DNA of 64,000 nucleotides from Hyalangium ruber (GTDB lineage: Bacteria; Myxococcota; Myxococcia; Myxococcales; Myxococcaceae), in assembly GCF_034259325.1 (NCBI RefSeq), contig NZ_JAXIVS010000001.1, positions 62,001 through 126,000 of the forward strand. Direction: 5' to 3'. The position numbers were made by a program, and so were the translations under genes. This document shows, piece by piece, positions 1-7,998 of this stretch (the first letter of the stretch is position 1; every line of letters starts with the position of its first letter). The notes beneath the pieces are model-generated. The model saw only the letters and a list, made by a program, of their open reading frames with translations, was not told where the DNA came from and ran no database searches.

Positions 1-372
1 GCGCTTGCCGTCCGGATCCACCAGCAGCACCGGCACGCAGTCGGCCGTGGACACGCCCACCCACTCGCCGGGTTGATCCGTCCACAGCGCGTCGGCCTCG
101 CCCCGGTGCGGCTGCAACATGGCGGTGGCCTGGCCTCCGGTGACGTGCAGCACGCGGTCCCCATGCACCTGCTTCACGAGGTGCAGGGCCCCGAGCGGAG
201 CGGCGGCGGCGGCGGCCAGGCGGCGGTAGTTCTCCTCCACGCGCTCGCGCACGTCTCCCACGGTGAAGCCCAGGTTGAGCGAGGCGAAGCGTCCCTCGGA
301 CACGCCTCCCGCGCGCGTGGCGAAGCCATGAGGCACGGGCAGCAGTGCGGATGTGATGAACGGCGGGCTCAT
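1..372 (-). CDS. pgeF: Peptidoglycan editing factor PgeF (YfiH/DUF152 family), partial
   Basis: The first 124 codons are visible; the C-terminal half lies beyond position 1. The N-terminus carries the family signature FATRAGGVSEG followed by SLNLGFTVGD, then QVHGD and a STADCVPVLLVD segment, which holds a zinc-site Cys of the YfiH fold. Members were long annotated as multicopper polyphenol oxidases. Later work describes them as purine nucleoside phosphorylases/deaminases or as enzymes that keep L-Ser out of the peptidoglycan stem peptide. The ATG at 370-372 begins exactly where family homology begins. The gene is divergent from the diguanylate cyclase at 543, with about 170 bases between them. 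Family assignment is firm; the physiological role is known only from relatives. Confidence 0.85.
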   Translation of the reverse strand, partial: MSPPFITSALLPVPHGFATRAGGVSEGRFASLNLGFTVGDVRERVEENYRRLAAAAAAPLGALHLVKQVHGDRVLHVTGGQATAMLQPHRGEADALWTDQPGEWVGVSTADCVPVLLVDPDGKR

Positions 373-459
373 ATCGCCCTCCACGCTAGCCCACCCCACC
401 CCCGAACGGCACCCGTCTGAGGGATCCTCATCCCAGGAGGAATTTTCTTCCGGGAACGT

Positions 460-489
460 TTGACAGCCCCAAGTCGTCCACCTGACAAT
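460..489 (+). promoter_or_regulatory. Candidate sigma-70-type promoter for the diguanylate cyclase
   Basis: A consensus TTGACA at 460-465 is followed after 18 bases by GACAAT (4 of 6 matches to TATAAT) at 484-489. It points towards the gene starting at 543. The -10 match and spacing are only moderate, so this is a candidate only. Confidence 0.35.
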
Positions 490-542
490 TCCAACCCTGC
501 AGGTCCGGCGGAAAAGATTCCGACGGACCCACCTCCGAGAAC

Positions 543-2471
543 ATGGCCCTGGGTCCTCACACCGTCGGCAGGAAGCTCCTGTGGAGCATTGCCCTGCCCG
601 GCCTCATCATCGCGTTGTTGGGTGCGGGCTACTTCTTCCGGGAGATGCGGCGCGCCGTACAGGACGCGGCCCACCGAGAGGCGCTGGCGCTGGCCGAGTT
701 CGTCGCCTCCACCTTCACCCTGCCCCAGGCCGATCGCGCCCACCCGCATGGCGCGGTGGCGGAGGTGCTCGCGCAGGACAGCCGGCTGCTGCGCTCGGTG
801 GCGGAGCTTCGGGTGCTGACGCCGGATGGGCGCATCCGCTGGTCTCGGCGGCGCGGCGAGGAGGGCTCGGTCCACCCGGAGAGCGCGCGGCTGACGACGC
901 CCACGCCGGAGCGGGCCCGCTCGGGCCGAGAGGGCACCGAGGTGGTGCGCCCCCTGGGAGGCGCCGAGTGTACGGGGTGCCATACCGGCGAGGCGGCCTA
1001 TCGGATGGGGACGCTTCAGGTGCGCCTGTCCGAGCCGCTGCTCAGCCGCCAGCTCTCGGGCGTCTTCCACGTCACGCTGGTGGCCACGCTGCTGTTTGGA
1101 GGCCTGCTGACGCTGGCCACTGCGTTCGCGCTCCACTTCTTCCTCACCCGCCCGCTGCGCCGGCTCACCAACCTCATGCGGCGCGCGGAGGAGGGAGAGT
1201 TCCTGGTGCGCGCGGAGACACGCGGCACCGATGAGCTCTCGCGGCTGAGCGCGGCCTTCAACCAGATGCTGGCGCGCCTCACCTCCATGAAGGTGGAGGA
1301 GATCGACACCCACCGCGACCTGGCGATCACCAAGGACAAGCTCGCCCTCAAGGAGAAGCTCGAGGAGCGCATCACCGAGCTGTCGCTGCTCTTCGACATC
1401 GCCCACTCGCTCAACTCCACGCTGGAGCTGTCGGAGCTGTTCGAGCGTGTCACCCGGCTGGTGGTGGAGCGGCTGAAGATCCCCAACTTCTCCGTCATGC
1501 TGGTCAACGCGGACGGGCTGCTAGAGATCAAGAGCGCCTGGCCGCAACACCGGGGCAACGAGGGGCTCACCTTCGCCATGGGCGAGGGCGCGTGCGGCCG
1601 CGCCGCCGAGAGCCTCCGGGCGGTGTACCTACCGGACGTGGAGGATCGCGGCAGCGGGTTCGCCCGGCGCAACCTCGTGGGTGGCACCGACCATGGCTCG
1701 CTGCTGGCGGTGCCCATGGTTCACATGGACACGCTGCTGGGGGTGATGAACTTCCAGCGCCCGGAGGTGGCCGGCTTCTCCCCGGAGGAGCTGGAGCTGC
1801 TCACGGCGGTGGCGGATCAAGCGGCCACGGCGGTAAAGAACGCCCGGCTGCACGCGGAGACGGTGCAGCTCACCATGACGGATCCGCTCACCGGGGCGCC
1901 CAACCGTCGCCACCTCTTCAGCCGGCTGGAGCTCGAGCTGGCGCGCGCCGAGCGCTACGGCAACCCGCTGTCCGTCCTCATGGTGGACGTGGACCACTTC
2001 AAGAAGCTCAACGACGGGGCGGGCCACCGCACTGGCGACGAGGCGCTGCGCAAGGTGTGCGATGTGCTGCGCTCGCGTGTGCGCAAGGTGGACACGCTGG
2101 CGCGCTACGGCGGCGAGGAGTTCATGGTCCTGCTGCCACAGACGGACAAGGCGGCCGCGGTGGAGGTGGGCGAGAAGCTGCGGCGCGCGGTGCTGGAGGC
2201 GACCAGCCTGGCCTCCGCCACCCAGCCGGGCGGCCACATCACCATCTCCATCGGCGTGTCCAGCTTCCCGGTGGACGCCACCGATCAGGACACCCTGGTG
2301 GACTGCGCGGACTCGGCGCTCTACGGCAGCAAGCGCGGCGGCCGCAACAAGGTGACGCCGTACGAGCCTGGCATGGAGATCCACCCGGGCCGTGAGCGCG
2401 GACCCCATTCCTCTCGGCCGGCGAACGAGCCCGCTCGTCCCCTGCCCCCTCCAGGCGTGGCCAAGGCCTGA
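543..2471 (+). CDS. Membrane diguanylate cyclase with periplasmic CxxCH, HAMP, GAF and GGDEF domains
   Basis: This 642-residue protein should make c-di-GMP from two GTP. Order of parts: TM helix about 12-30; periplasmic sensor about 31-175; second TM about 176-200; HAMP to about 250; short coiled coil; GAF about 285-435; GGDEF about 445-610. The active-site loop reads RYGGEEF (523-527). An RxxD inhibitory site (RKVD, 514-517) sits at the usual distance upstream, so product inhibition is expected. The sensor contains C143-T-G-C146-H147, the covalent haem-c attachment signature, suggesting a haem-based redox or gas input. The ATG at 543 fits a short cytoplasmic tail before TM1. It converges with the SGNH hydrolase gene 13 bases away. 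Confidence 0.9.
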   Translation: MALGPHTVGRKLLWSIALPGLIIALLGAGYFFREMRRAVQDAAHREALALAEFVASTFTLPQADRAHPHGAVAEVLAQDSRLLRSVAELRVLTPDGRIRWSRRRGEEGSVHPESARLTTPTPERARSGREGTEVVRPLGGAECTGCHTGEAAYRMGTLQVRLSEPLLSRQLSGVFHVTLVATLLFGGLLTLATAFALHFFLTRPLRRLTNLMRRAEEGEFLVRAETRGTDELSRLSAAFNQMLARLTSMKVEEIDTHRDLAITKDKLALKEKLEERITELSLLFDIAHSLNSTLELSELFERVTRLVVERLKIPNFSVMLVNADGLLEIKSAWPQHRGNEGLTFAMGEGACGRAAESLRAVYLPDVEDRGSGFARRNLVGGTDHGSLLAVPMVHMDTLLGVMNFQRPEVAGFSPEELELLTAVADQAATAVKNARLHAETVQLTMTDPLTGAPNRRHLFSRLELELARAERYGNPLSVLMVDVDHFKKLNDGAGHRTGDEALRKVCDVLRSRVRKVDTLARYGGEEFMVLLPQTDKAAAVEVGEKLRRAVLEATSLASATQPGGHITISIGVSSFPVDATDQDTLVDCADSALYGSKRGGRNKVTPYEPGMEIHPGRERGPHSSRPANEPARPLPPPGVAKA

Positions 2472-2484
2472 GCGTCCCGCGCGC

Positions 2485-3081
2485 TCAGCGCCCGCCGACC
2501 AGCGGCCGTACCGTGGGCAGCATCAGATCCGCCCACTGCTCGTAGCCAGCGTCCGAGGGGTGGAAGCCGTCTCCGCTGAAGAAGTCCGGGCGCGCGGGGA
2601 TGAACTCGCGGCTGGCCGAGTACATGTCCACCACGTGGACCCCGTGCGCGCGGGCCACGGTGGAGATGGCCTCATTGAAGGGCTCGATGCGGCCCTCGTA
2701 GAGGTGGCTGGGCACCAGGCGCGCCACCGGCGCCAGCGCCATGTCCGGCAGGTTCACCACCACCAGCGAGGCCCCCGTCGGCTTCAGCCTCCGGGCGACC
2801 CGATCGAGATCGTCCCGGAAGTCCTCCACCGAGGTGCCGCGCCACAAGTCGTTGATGCCGATGCCGATCGTCACCAGCGTCGGCTGCGTGGACACGGCAC
2901 GCTTGAGCTGGGAGCTCACCACATCCCGGATGACCGCGCCGCTCATACCGAGGTTGGTGAGCCCCACCGGAAGCCCGCCCTGTCGCAGGCGCGAGGCGAG
3001 GCGCTCGGGATAGCCCCCACCACGACTCGCCCCCACCCCCACCGCCGAGCTATCCCCGAGAGCCACGTAGCTGACGCTCAA
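2485..3081 (-). CDS. SGNH/GDSL-family hydrolase
   Basis: A 198-residue SGNH hydrolase. Block I is ALGDSSAVGVGAS with nucleophile Ser, block II has the Gly of TNLGMSGA, block III is GIGINDL, and block V is DGFHPSDAGY carrying the catalytic Asp and His. The protein begins right at block I and has no signal peptide, so it is probably cytoplasmic like TesA-type esterases without leader; the substrate is unknown. The start is a TTG at 3079-3081, supported by a GAGGAG Shine-Dalgarno about 7 bases upstream and by homology starting at residue 4. It lies 31 bases downstream of the protease gene start on the same strand, so the two may be co-transcribed only through readthrough. Confidence 0.88.
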   Translation of the reverse strand: MSVSYVALGDSSAVGVGASRGGGYPERLASRLRQGGLPVGLTNLGMSGAVIRDVVSSQLKRAVSTQPTLVTIGIGINDLWRGTSVEDFRDDLDRVARRLKPTGASLVVVNLPDMALAPVARLVPSHLYEGRIEPFNEAISTVARAHGVHVVDMYSASREFIPARPDFFSGDGFHPSDAGYEQWADLMLPTVRPLVGGR

Positions 3082-3112
3082 GCCTGTCTCCTCACATCGC
3101 GTACAGGGATGC

Positions 3113-4564
3113 TCAGGGCATCTGGAGCGCGCGCAGCAGCCGGCTGCTACCGCCGGGCATCACCACGCGCAGCAGCAAGGTGCCACCCGCGGGCGTGGCG
3201 CGGATGGCCTCGGCCAGCTGCTCCGCGTTGCGCACGGGCTTGCGGTTGGCCTCCACCACCAGCATGCCGGGCGACAGCTCCGCGCGCTCCGCGGGAGAGC
3301 CGGGCACCACGTCGGTGATCAGCGCCCCCTGGTCCTGCTTGAAGCCCGCCTGCCGCGCGATGCGCGAGTCCATGTCGCTCAGCGACACACCCACGCGCGC
3401 CTTGGAGCTCTCCTCCTCCTCGCGCGGCGTGTTCTTGCCGATGCCCTCGAGGTCCGGCCGCGTGCCCAGCGTCACCTTCACATCTTCCTTCTTCCCGTTG
3501 CGGTAGATGGTGAGGGTGGAGGTGCTGCCCGGCCGCTTGAGCGCCACCGTGCGGGTCAGCGCGCTGCCGGAGCCGATCTTCTGCCCGTCCAGGGCGATAA
3601 TCACGTCATCCAGCTTCAGGCCCGCCTTCGCCCCAGGAGCCCCCGGGCGCACGTCGTTCACGATGGCGCCCTCGTTGACGGGGAGGCTGAGCGCCTTGGC
3701 GATCTCCGGCTTCAGATCCTGGATTCCAATGCCCAGGAAGCCACGGGTGACGACACCCTCCTTCTCGAGTTGGGGCAGCAGCGCGCGGATGAGGTTGCTG
3801 GGCACCGAGAAGCCAATGCCCGTGCCCCCACCCACGATGGCGGTGTTCATGCCGATCACCTCGCCCTTCATGTTGAAGAGCGGACCGCCGGAGTTGCCCG
3901 GGTTGATGGCCGCGTCGGTCTGAAGGAAGTCGTCATAGGGGCCCGCCTGGATGTCACGCGCCTTGGCCGAGAGGATGCCCAGGCTCACGCTGGAGGCCAG
4001 ACCGAACGGGTTGCCGATGGCCAGCACCCAGTCCCCCACGCGCGTGTCGTCCGAGTCGCCCAGCCCCACCGAGGGCAGGTTGGCCACCTTGCTCTTGAGC
4101 TTGAGCACGGCCACGTCCGTGAGTGGGTCCCGCCCCACCACCTCGGCGGGGAAGGAGCGCCCGTCGTCCATGCGGATCATGATGGAGACCGCGTCCTCGA
4201 CGACGTGGTTGTTGGTGACCACCACGCCCTTGGGGTCGATGATGAAACCGGAGCCGGCGCCCTGGCGAACGGGCTCACGCCCATCCATGCGGCCGCCCCC
4301 GAAGAAGCGGTCCAGGGGGCCCTGCCCCATGCCGCGCTGGCCTCCCATCTTGGCCGTCACGTCCACGTTCACGACGGCGGACTTCACGGAGTCGACCAGG
4401 GGAGCAAGCGAGGGCAGCGCCTGCGCCTCTCGCGTGGCGGGCTGAACGTTGCCCGTGGTGGGCGGCTGAGCCGGAGCCGGCTGCTGGGCCAGCGCTGGAA
4501 CGGAGAGCACAGCGACGAGCCCTGCTACCGCGGTGCTCCGAAGAACGAATTTTGGCTGTCTCAT
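3113..4564 (-). CDS. HtrA/DegP-type periplasmic serine protease with two PDZ domains
   Basis: A 483-residue Do-family protease for envelope quality control. A signal peptide (residues 1-26, ending ALAQQ) leads to the trypsin-like domain with triad H120 (TNNHVVED), D150 (LTDVAVLKL) and S225 (GNSGGP). PDZ1 follows at about 265-365 and PDZ2 at about 390-483; PDZ1 opens with the GFLGIGIQ-type carboxylate-binding loop. Length and order match DegP/DegQ/MucD proteins. A Gly/Arg-rich stretch at 74-98 sits where DegP has its LA loop. The 164 bases upstream to the next gene hold its promoter region, where I see no clear -35/-10. Which Do subtype it is cannot be decided by eye. Confidence 0.93.
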   Translation of the reverse strand: MRQPKFVLRSTAVAGLVAVLSVPALAQQPAPAQPPTTGNVQPATREAQALPSLAPLVDSVKSAVVNVDVTAKMGGQRGMGQGPLDRFFGGGRMDGREPVRQGAGSGFIIDPKGVVVTNNHVVEDAVSIMIRMDDGRSFPAEVVGRDPLTDVAVLKLKSKVANLPSVGLGDSDDTRVGDWVLAIGNPFGLASSVSLGILSAKARDIQAGPYDDFLQTDAAINPGNSGGPLFNMKGEVIGMNTAIVGGGTGIGFSVPSNLIRALLPQLEKEGVVTRGFLGIGIQDLKPEIAKALSLPVNEGAIVNDVRPGAPGAKAGLKLDDVIIALDGQKIGSGSALTRTVALKRPGSTSTLTIYRNGKKEDVKVTLGTRPDLEGIGKNTPREEEESSKARVGVSLSDMDSRIARQAGFKQDQGALITDVVPGSPAERAELSPGMLVVEANRKPVRNAEQLAEAIRATPAGGTLLLRVVMPGGSSRLLRALQMP

Positions 4565-4728
4565 AGTTACCCCAAGCTAAAGCGGTATCCGGGGTCGGCA
4601 AGCGAAACCACGTCCCGGGCGCCTGGGGAGAACACTGCGCCGCCCTTCCTCTTCCCGAGCTTTCGCCGGGAGGCCCGCCCGCTGTTCTGTTGTCCGCACC
4701 TCAACAGCAGGACAGGCTTCCAGCGGCC

Positions 4729-6318
4729 TCAGGCAGGGCGGTAAACTCGGTAGTCGATCTCCGGGAAGATGTTGTTGCGCGATTCGATCTGGGACAACCA
4801 GGGCTCGTCGATATTCCCTCCCCGCACCTGGTCGTGCAGGCGCAGGAAGCGCAGGACGTGCTCCTTCGTGCGACGCACGGCGTAGTCCACCATGGTGCCC
4901 GTCTTCATGATGAAGGCCCAATCGGAGGACTGGGCGAGCAGCAGCTCGCGCGCGGCCTGGTTGAGGGCCCGGCGCTGTAGATCCGACGTCTCGGGGAAGT
5001 CCCGCGCCAGCGCCACCATCTGCTGGGCACAGTGGTGCAGGTGCCGGTAGATCCAATCGTTGGAGCCATCCAGCCACATATGGGCGTAGCCCCCCGAGCC
5101 CCACGAACTCAGCGGCGGCGTGGACACCTGGTTCTCCGGGTGCTCGCGCAGATCATCGAACGGCGACACCAGCCGGAACGTCTCCTGGTCGCGGGCCACC
5201 TGGCGGATGAGGGCCTCGAGGAACAACGGGCCCTCGAACCACCAGTGCCCGAAGAGCTCCGCGTCGTACGGGGCCACCACCACCGGCTTGCGGCCGCCCA
5301 TGCGGGTGGCCAGGTATTCGATCTGCTTCTCGCGGTTGAACAGGAAGTTGCCCGCGTGCTCGATGGCCCGGGCGCGCGCGGCCTCGGGATCGTAGGGCTG
5401 CTTCTCCTGCGTCTTGCCGGTGATGCGGAAGTACTTGTAGCCGGTGTTCTTCCGGTCTCCGGTGGGCTGGATGAAGGGCCGGATGTAGTCCAGGTCCAGA
5501 TCCCACCCGATGTCCCGGTAGAACTCGCGGTACAGCGGGTCTCCCGGGTAGCCGCTCTCGGAGCTCCACACCTGCTGCGAGCTCTCCGGATCGCGCGCAT
5601 ACACCGCCACGCCCGCCTCCGTGTAGATGGGCGCGAAGGGGCCGTACAGCGGGCGCGGCGTGGCGTCCGTCAGCCCGTGCGTGTCCACGAAGAAGTAGCG
5701 GATGCGCTCGGAGGCCAGGAAGCGCTCCACCCCGGGGTAGTAGCCACACTCGGCCAGCCAGATGCCCGGCGCGTCCCGGCCGAACGTCAGCCGGTAGTGG
5801 TTGGCCGCCACGGTGATCTGCGCCCGCACCGCCTCGGGCGTCTCCTGCATCAGCGGCAGGAAGCCATGGGTGGCACAGCAGGTGACGATCTCCAGGTGCC
5901 CCGCGTCCTGCAGGCGCCGGAACGCGCTCACCAGATCGCCCCGGTAGCGCCCGTGCCAGGCCTCGCGCAGCGACTCGAAGTGCTCGCGATAGAAGCGCGC
6001 CAGCGGACCGAAGGTGGCGTCATTCCGGGTGCGATGGACCTCGAGCGCGCCCAGCTCGCAGAGCCGGTCCAGCTTGCGCGCGTAGCGTCCCATCAGCAGC
6101 TCGTCGCGCAGCATGGTGACGAGCGTGGGGGTGAGCGACATCGTCACCCGGAAGGGCACGCCCTCCTCCGCCAACCGGTCGAACACGAGCAGCAGCGGCA
6201 GGTACGTCTCGGAGATGGCCTCGTAGAGCCAGTCCTCCTCCAGGAAGTCCTCGTGCTCCGGATGGCGCACGAACGGCAGGTGCGCGTGGAGTACCAGCGC
6301 CAGCGAGCCCTGACTCAT
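4729..6318 (-). CDS. GH57 1,4-alpha-glucan branching enzyme (DUF1957 type)
   Basis: This 529-residue protein starts with the GH57 motif HAHLPFVRHPE (residues 11-21). It has the nucleophile region GIWLAECGYYPG (E190) and the acid/base region APYDAELFGHWWFEG (D352, H357), plus the C-terminal alpha-helical domain typical of TK1436-like branching enzymes. It should transfer alpha-1,4-glucan chains to 6-positions, making glycogen-like branched glucan in the cytoplasm. Length matches the family (about 500-560). It lies 12 bases downstream of the DUF4912 gene, clearly one transcription unit. DUF4912 and GH57 genes are frequent neighbours in other bacteria, which supports a joint alpha-glucan role. 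Confidence 0.9.
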   Translation of the reverse strand: MSQGSLALVLHAHLPFVRHPEHEDFLEEDWLYEAISETYLPLLLVFDRLAEEGVPFRVTMSLTPTLVTMLRDELLMGRYARKLDRLCELGALEVHRTRNDATFGPLARFYREHFESLREAWHGRYRGDLVSAFRRLQDAGHLEIVTCCATHGFLPLMQETPEAVRAQITVAANHYRLTFGRDAPGIWLAECGYYPGVERFLASERIRYFFVDTHGLTDATPRPLYGPFAPIYTEAGVAVYARDPESSQQVWSSESGYPGDPLYREFYRDIGWDLDLDYIRPFIQPTGDRKNTGYKYFRITGKTQEKQPYDPEAARARAIEHAGNFLFNREKQIEYLATRMGGRKPVVVAPYDAELFGHWWFEGPLFLEALIRQVARDQETFRLVSPFDDLREHPENQVSTPPLSSWGSGGYAHMWLDGSNDWIYRHLHHCAQQMVALARDFPETSDLQRRALNQAARELLLAQSSDWAFIMKTGTMVDYAVRRTKEHVLRFLRLHDQVRGGNIDEPWLSQIESRNNIFPEIDYRVYRPA

Positions 6319-6330
6319 AGGTGACGTGCC

Positions 6331-7890
6331 CTATCGTCCCCGCCCCGAATGCGGCGGTGTCCAGTGGATCTGCTCGGAGGATCCTCCCCGCGCCCCGCCT
6401 CCCAGGGACAGCTCGGAGGACCCGCCCCGAATGCCCCCTCGGAACAGCGGCTCGAAGACGCCCTTGGGCGCGCGGCCACCCATCGCGGCGGACTGCTCGG
6501 AGGAGCCGGGCGGACGCGAGGGAACCAGCATGTGCTCGGGCACGGCGCCCAGGGTCAGCTCGGGGCCGCCGGCCTCGCGGGCGATGAGCTCCCGACGAAT
6601 CTGAAGCACATCCGCCATGTCCGCGCTGCCCGGCAGCGCCACGCGCTCCCAGGTGAAGTACTCGCGCTCGTCCAGGGGCGCCTCCAGCACGGGCGGGGCG
6701 GGCACCAGCTCGGGCGTGGGCACGGGCTGCGGCACCGCGCTCACGGTGGGAGGCGGCGGCGGGGGCATCCGCATGAAGCGCACCGAGGTGTCATGCGACA
6801 GCCCCGACTGCGGCAGGTTCACCGGATGGGAGGAGTAACCGATCCGGCGCGAGCGGCCATCGCGGCCCACGAAGTGCGCCTCCACCCGATAGGCGCGTCC
6901 CGGCGGCAGGCCGTGGATGTAGAAGCTGCGCGACTCGAGGACGAACTCCTCCATGCGGACCAGCTTGTCGCCGTCGTACACGCGCAACACGGCCCGGGGA
7001 TCGTCGAGCCCCTCGATGGCCCGGGCGCGGGCGGCGGGGCTGAAGTCCCAGGAGATGAAGAGGGTGTGCGGATCCCGGGCCAGCGCCATCGCGAGATCGT
7101 TTCCGTAGTCCAGCGGCAGCTCGCCCAGGTTCTCGTCGTCGCCGGTCGCCTGGACCTGCACCGCGCGCGGAGCCTGGTCCTCGGTCATATGGTGGCGCCG
7201 TAGCTCGCGCTCCCCCACCACCCGGGCCACGAAGAAGCCCTCCAGCAGCGGCTCCGCGGGGCGCGCGTGGACAGTCTCGGGCGGCGCGCTGGACGCCTCG
7301 GACGCGGCCTCCCGCCCTGCCCTCTCGGCGGACCTGTAGGACCGTGGGCGAGGGGGGAAGTTCACTACTTGTGCGGGCTGGGGCAGCGGAGCCGTGTCCT
7401 CGGGCTGCGCCGGGGCGGCGCGTGAAGGGGCGCTCTTGCGCGCCGGAGCCGGGGAGGCCTTCTTCTCCGGCTCCTTCTTCTCCGGGGCCTTCTTCGCCTC
7501 CGCCTTCTTCTCCGGGGCCTTCTTCGCCTCCGCTTTCTTCTCCGGGGCCTTCTTCGCCTCCGCCTTCTTCTCCGGAGCCTTCTTGCGCTCGGGCTCCTTC
7601 GTCCGCTCGGCCCCCTTCTTCTCGGAGGAGGCCTTCTTGCCCTTGGGCTTCTTGTCCATGGCCTGGACACCGCGGAACGTCCGGGACGCGGTGGCGGCGC
7701 CCTTGGGCGCGGCCTTGGCGGGGGTGGGCAGCGCGATGCCGGCGAGCTTCGCCAGCTTCTTCAGCGCGGGGACGAACTGGGCGAGCGCGGCGATGAGCTG
7801 CTGCTTGTTCAGCTTGCTGTGGCCGGGGCCCAGGTACTTGCGCGCCAGGTCACGCAGATAGCTCACGGTGACGCTCTTGAGTTCGTCCAT
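6331..7890 (-). CDS. Rho-N / DUF4912 protein with Lys-Ala-Pro repeat linker
   Basis: A 519-residue protein of unknown biochemical function. It starts with a SAP/Rho-N-like helical motif (SVTVSYLRDLARKYLGPGHS), which in other proteins binds nucleic acid. A highly charged linker follows, with KKAPEKKAEA repeats at about residues 105-140. The C-terminal DUF4912 domain (about 250-470) includes TLFISWDFSPAARARA and the RAYRVEAHFVGRDG segment. An Ig/CBM-like glucan-binding role has been proposed for such domains because they neighbour GH57 genes; that is inference. The ATG at 7888-7890 is chosen because homology begins there and AAAGG precedes it; an in-frame start at 7974 would add 28 atypical residues. 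It forms an operon with the GH57 gene downstream. Confidence 0.82.
   Translation of the reverse strand: MDELKSVTVSYLRDLARKYLGPGHSKLNKQQLIAALAQFVPALKKLAKLAGIALPTPAKAAPKGAATASRTFRGVQAMDKKPKGKKASSEKKGAERTKEPERKKAPEKKAEAKKAPEKKAEAKKAPEKKAEAKKAPEKKEPEKKASPAPARKSAPSRAAPAQPEDTAPLPQPAQVVNFPPRPRSYRSAERAGREAASEASSAPPETVHARPAEPLLEGFFVARVVGERELRRHHMTEDQAPRAVQVQATGDDENLGELPLDYGNDLAMALARDPHTLFISWDFSPAARARAIEGLDDPRAVLRVYDGDKLVRMEEFVLESRSFYIHGLPPGRAYRVEAHFVGRDGRSRRIGYSSHPVNLPQSGLSHDTSVRFMRMPPPPPPTVSAVPQPVPTPELVPAPPVLEAPLDEREYFTWERVALPGSADMADVLQIRRELIAREAGGPELTLGAVPEHMLVPSRPPGSSEQSAAMGGRAPKGVFEPLFRGGIRGGSSELSLGGGARGGSSEQIHWTPPHSGRGR
7471..7590. repeat. 30-bp in-frame tandem repeat encoding KKAPEKKAEA-type units
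   Basis: About 3.7 near-identical 30-bp units lie in the DUF4912 gene. Full units start at 7501 and 7531, with partial copies before and after. They encode ten-residue Lys/Glu/Ala/Pro units. One unit differs only by a T-for-C change at 7534. The unit length is a multiple of three, so copy-number change would alter linker length without breaking the frame. Confidence 0.85.
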
Positions 7891-7998
7891 ACCCGGGTCG
7901 CCTTTAGGCCGCCGGCCCCCGAGGGTCAACGAGGCTGTGTTTTTTTCTGTTCGTCGCACGACCGCACTCCCCATGTCACAGCCGATGACACCTTGGAA

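Noticed and set aside
7819-7998. N-terminal extension of the glycosyltransferase from ATG 7819
   Set aside because: The 60 extra residues overlap the divergent DUF4912 gene and read like its antisense. The GT-B fold begins just after the ATG at 7999.
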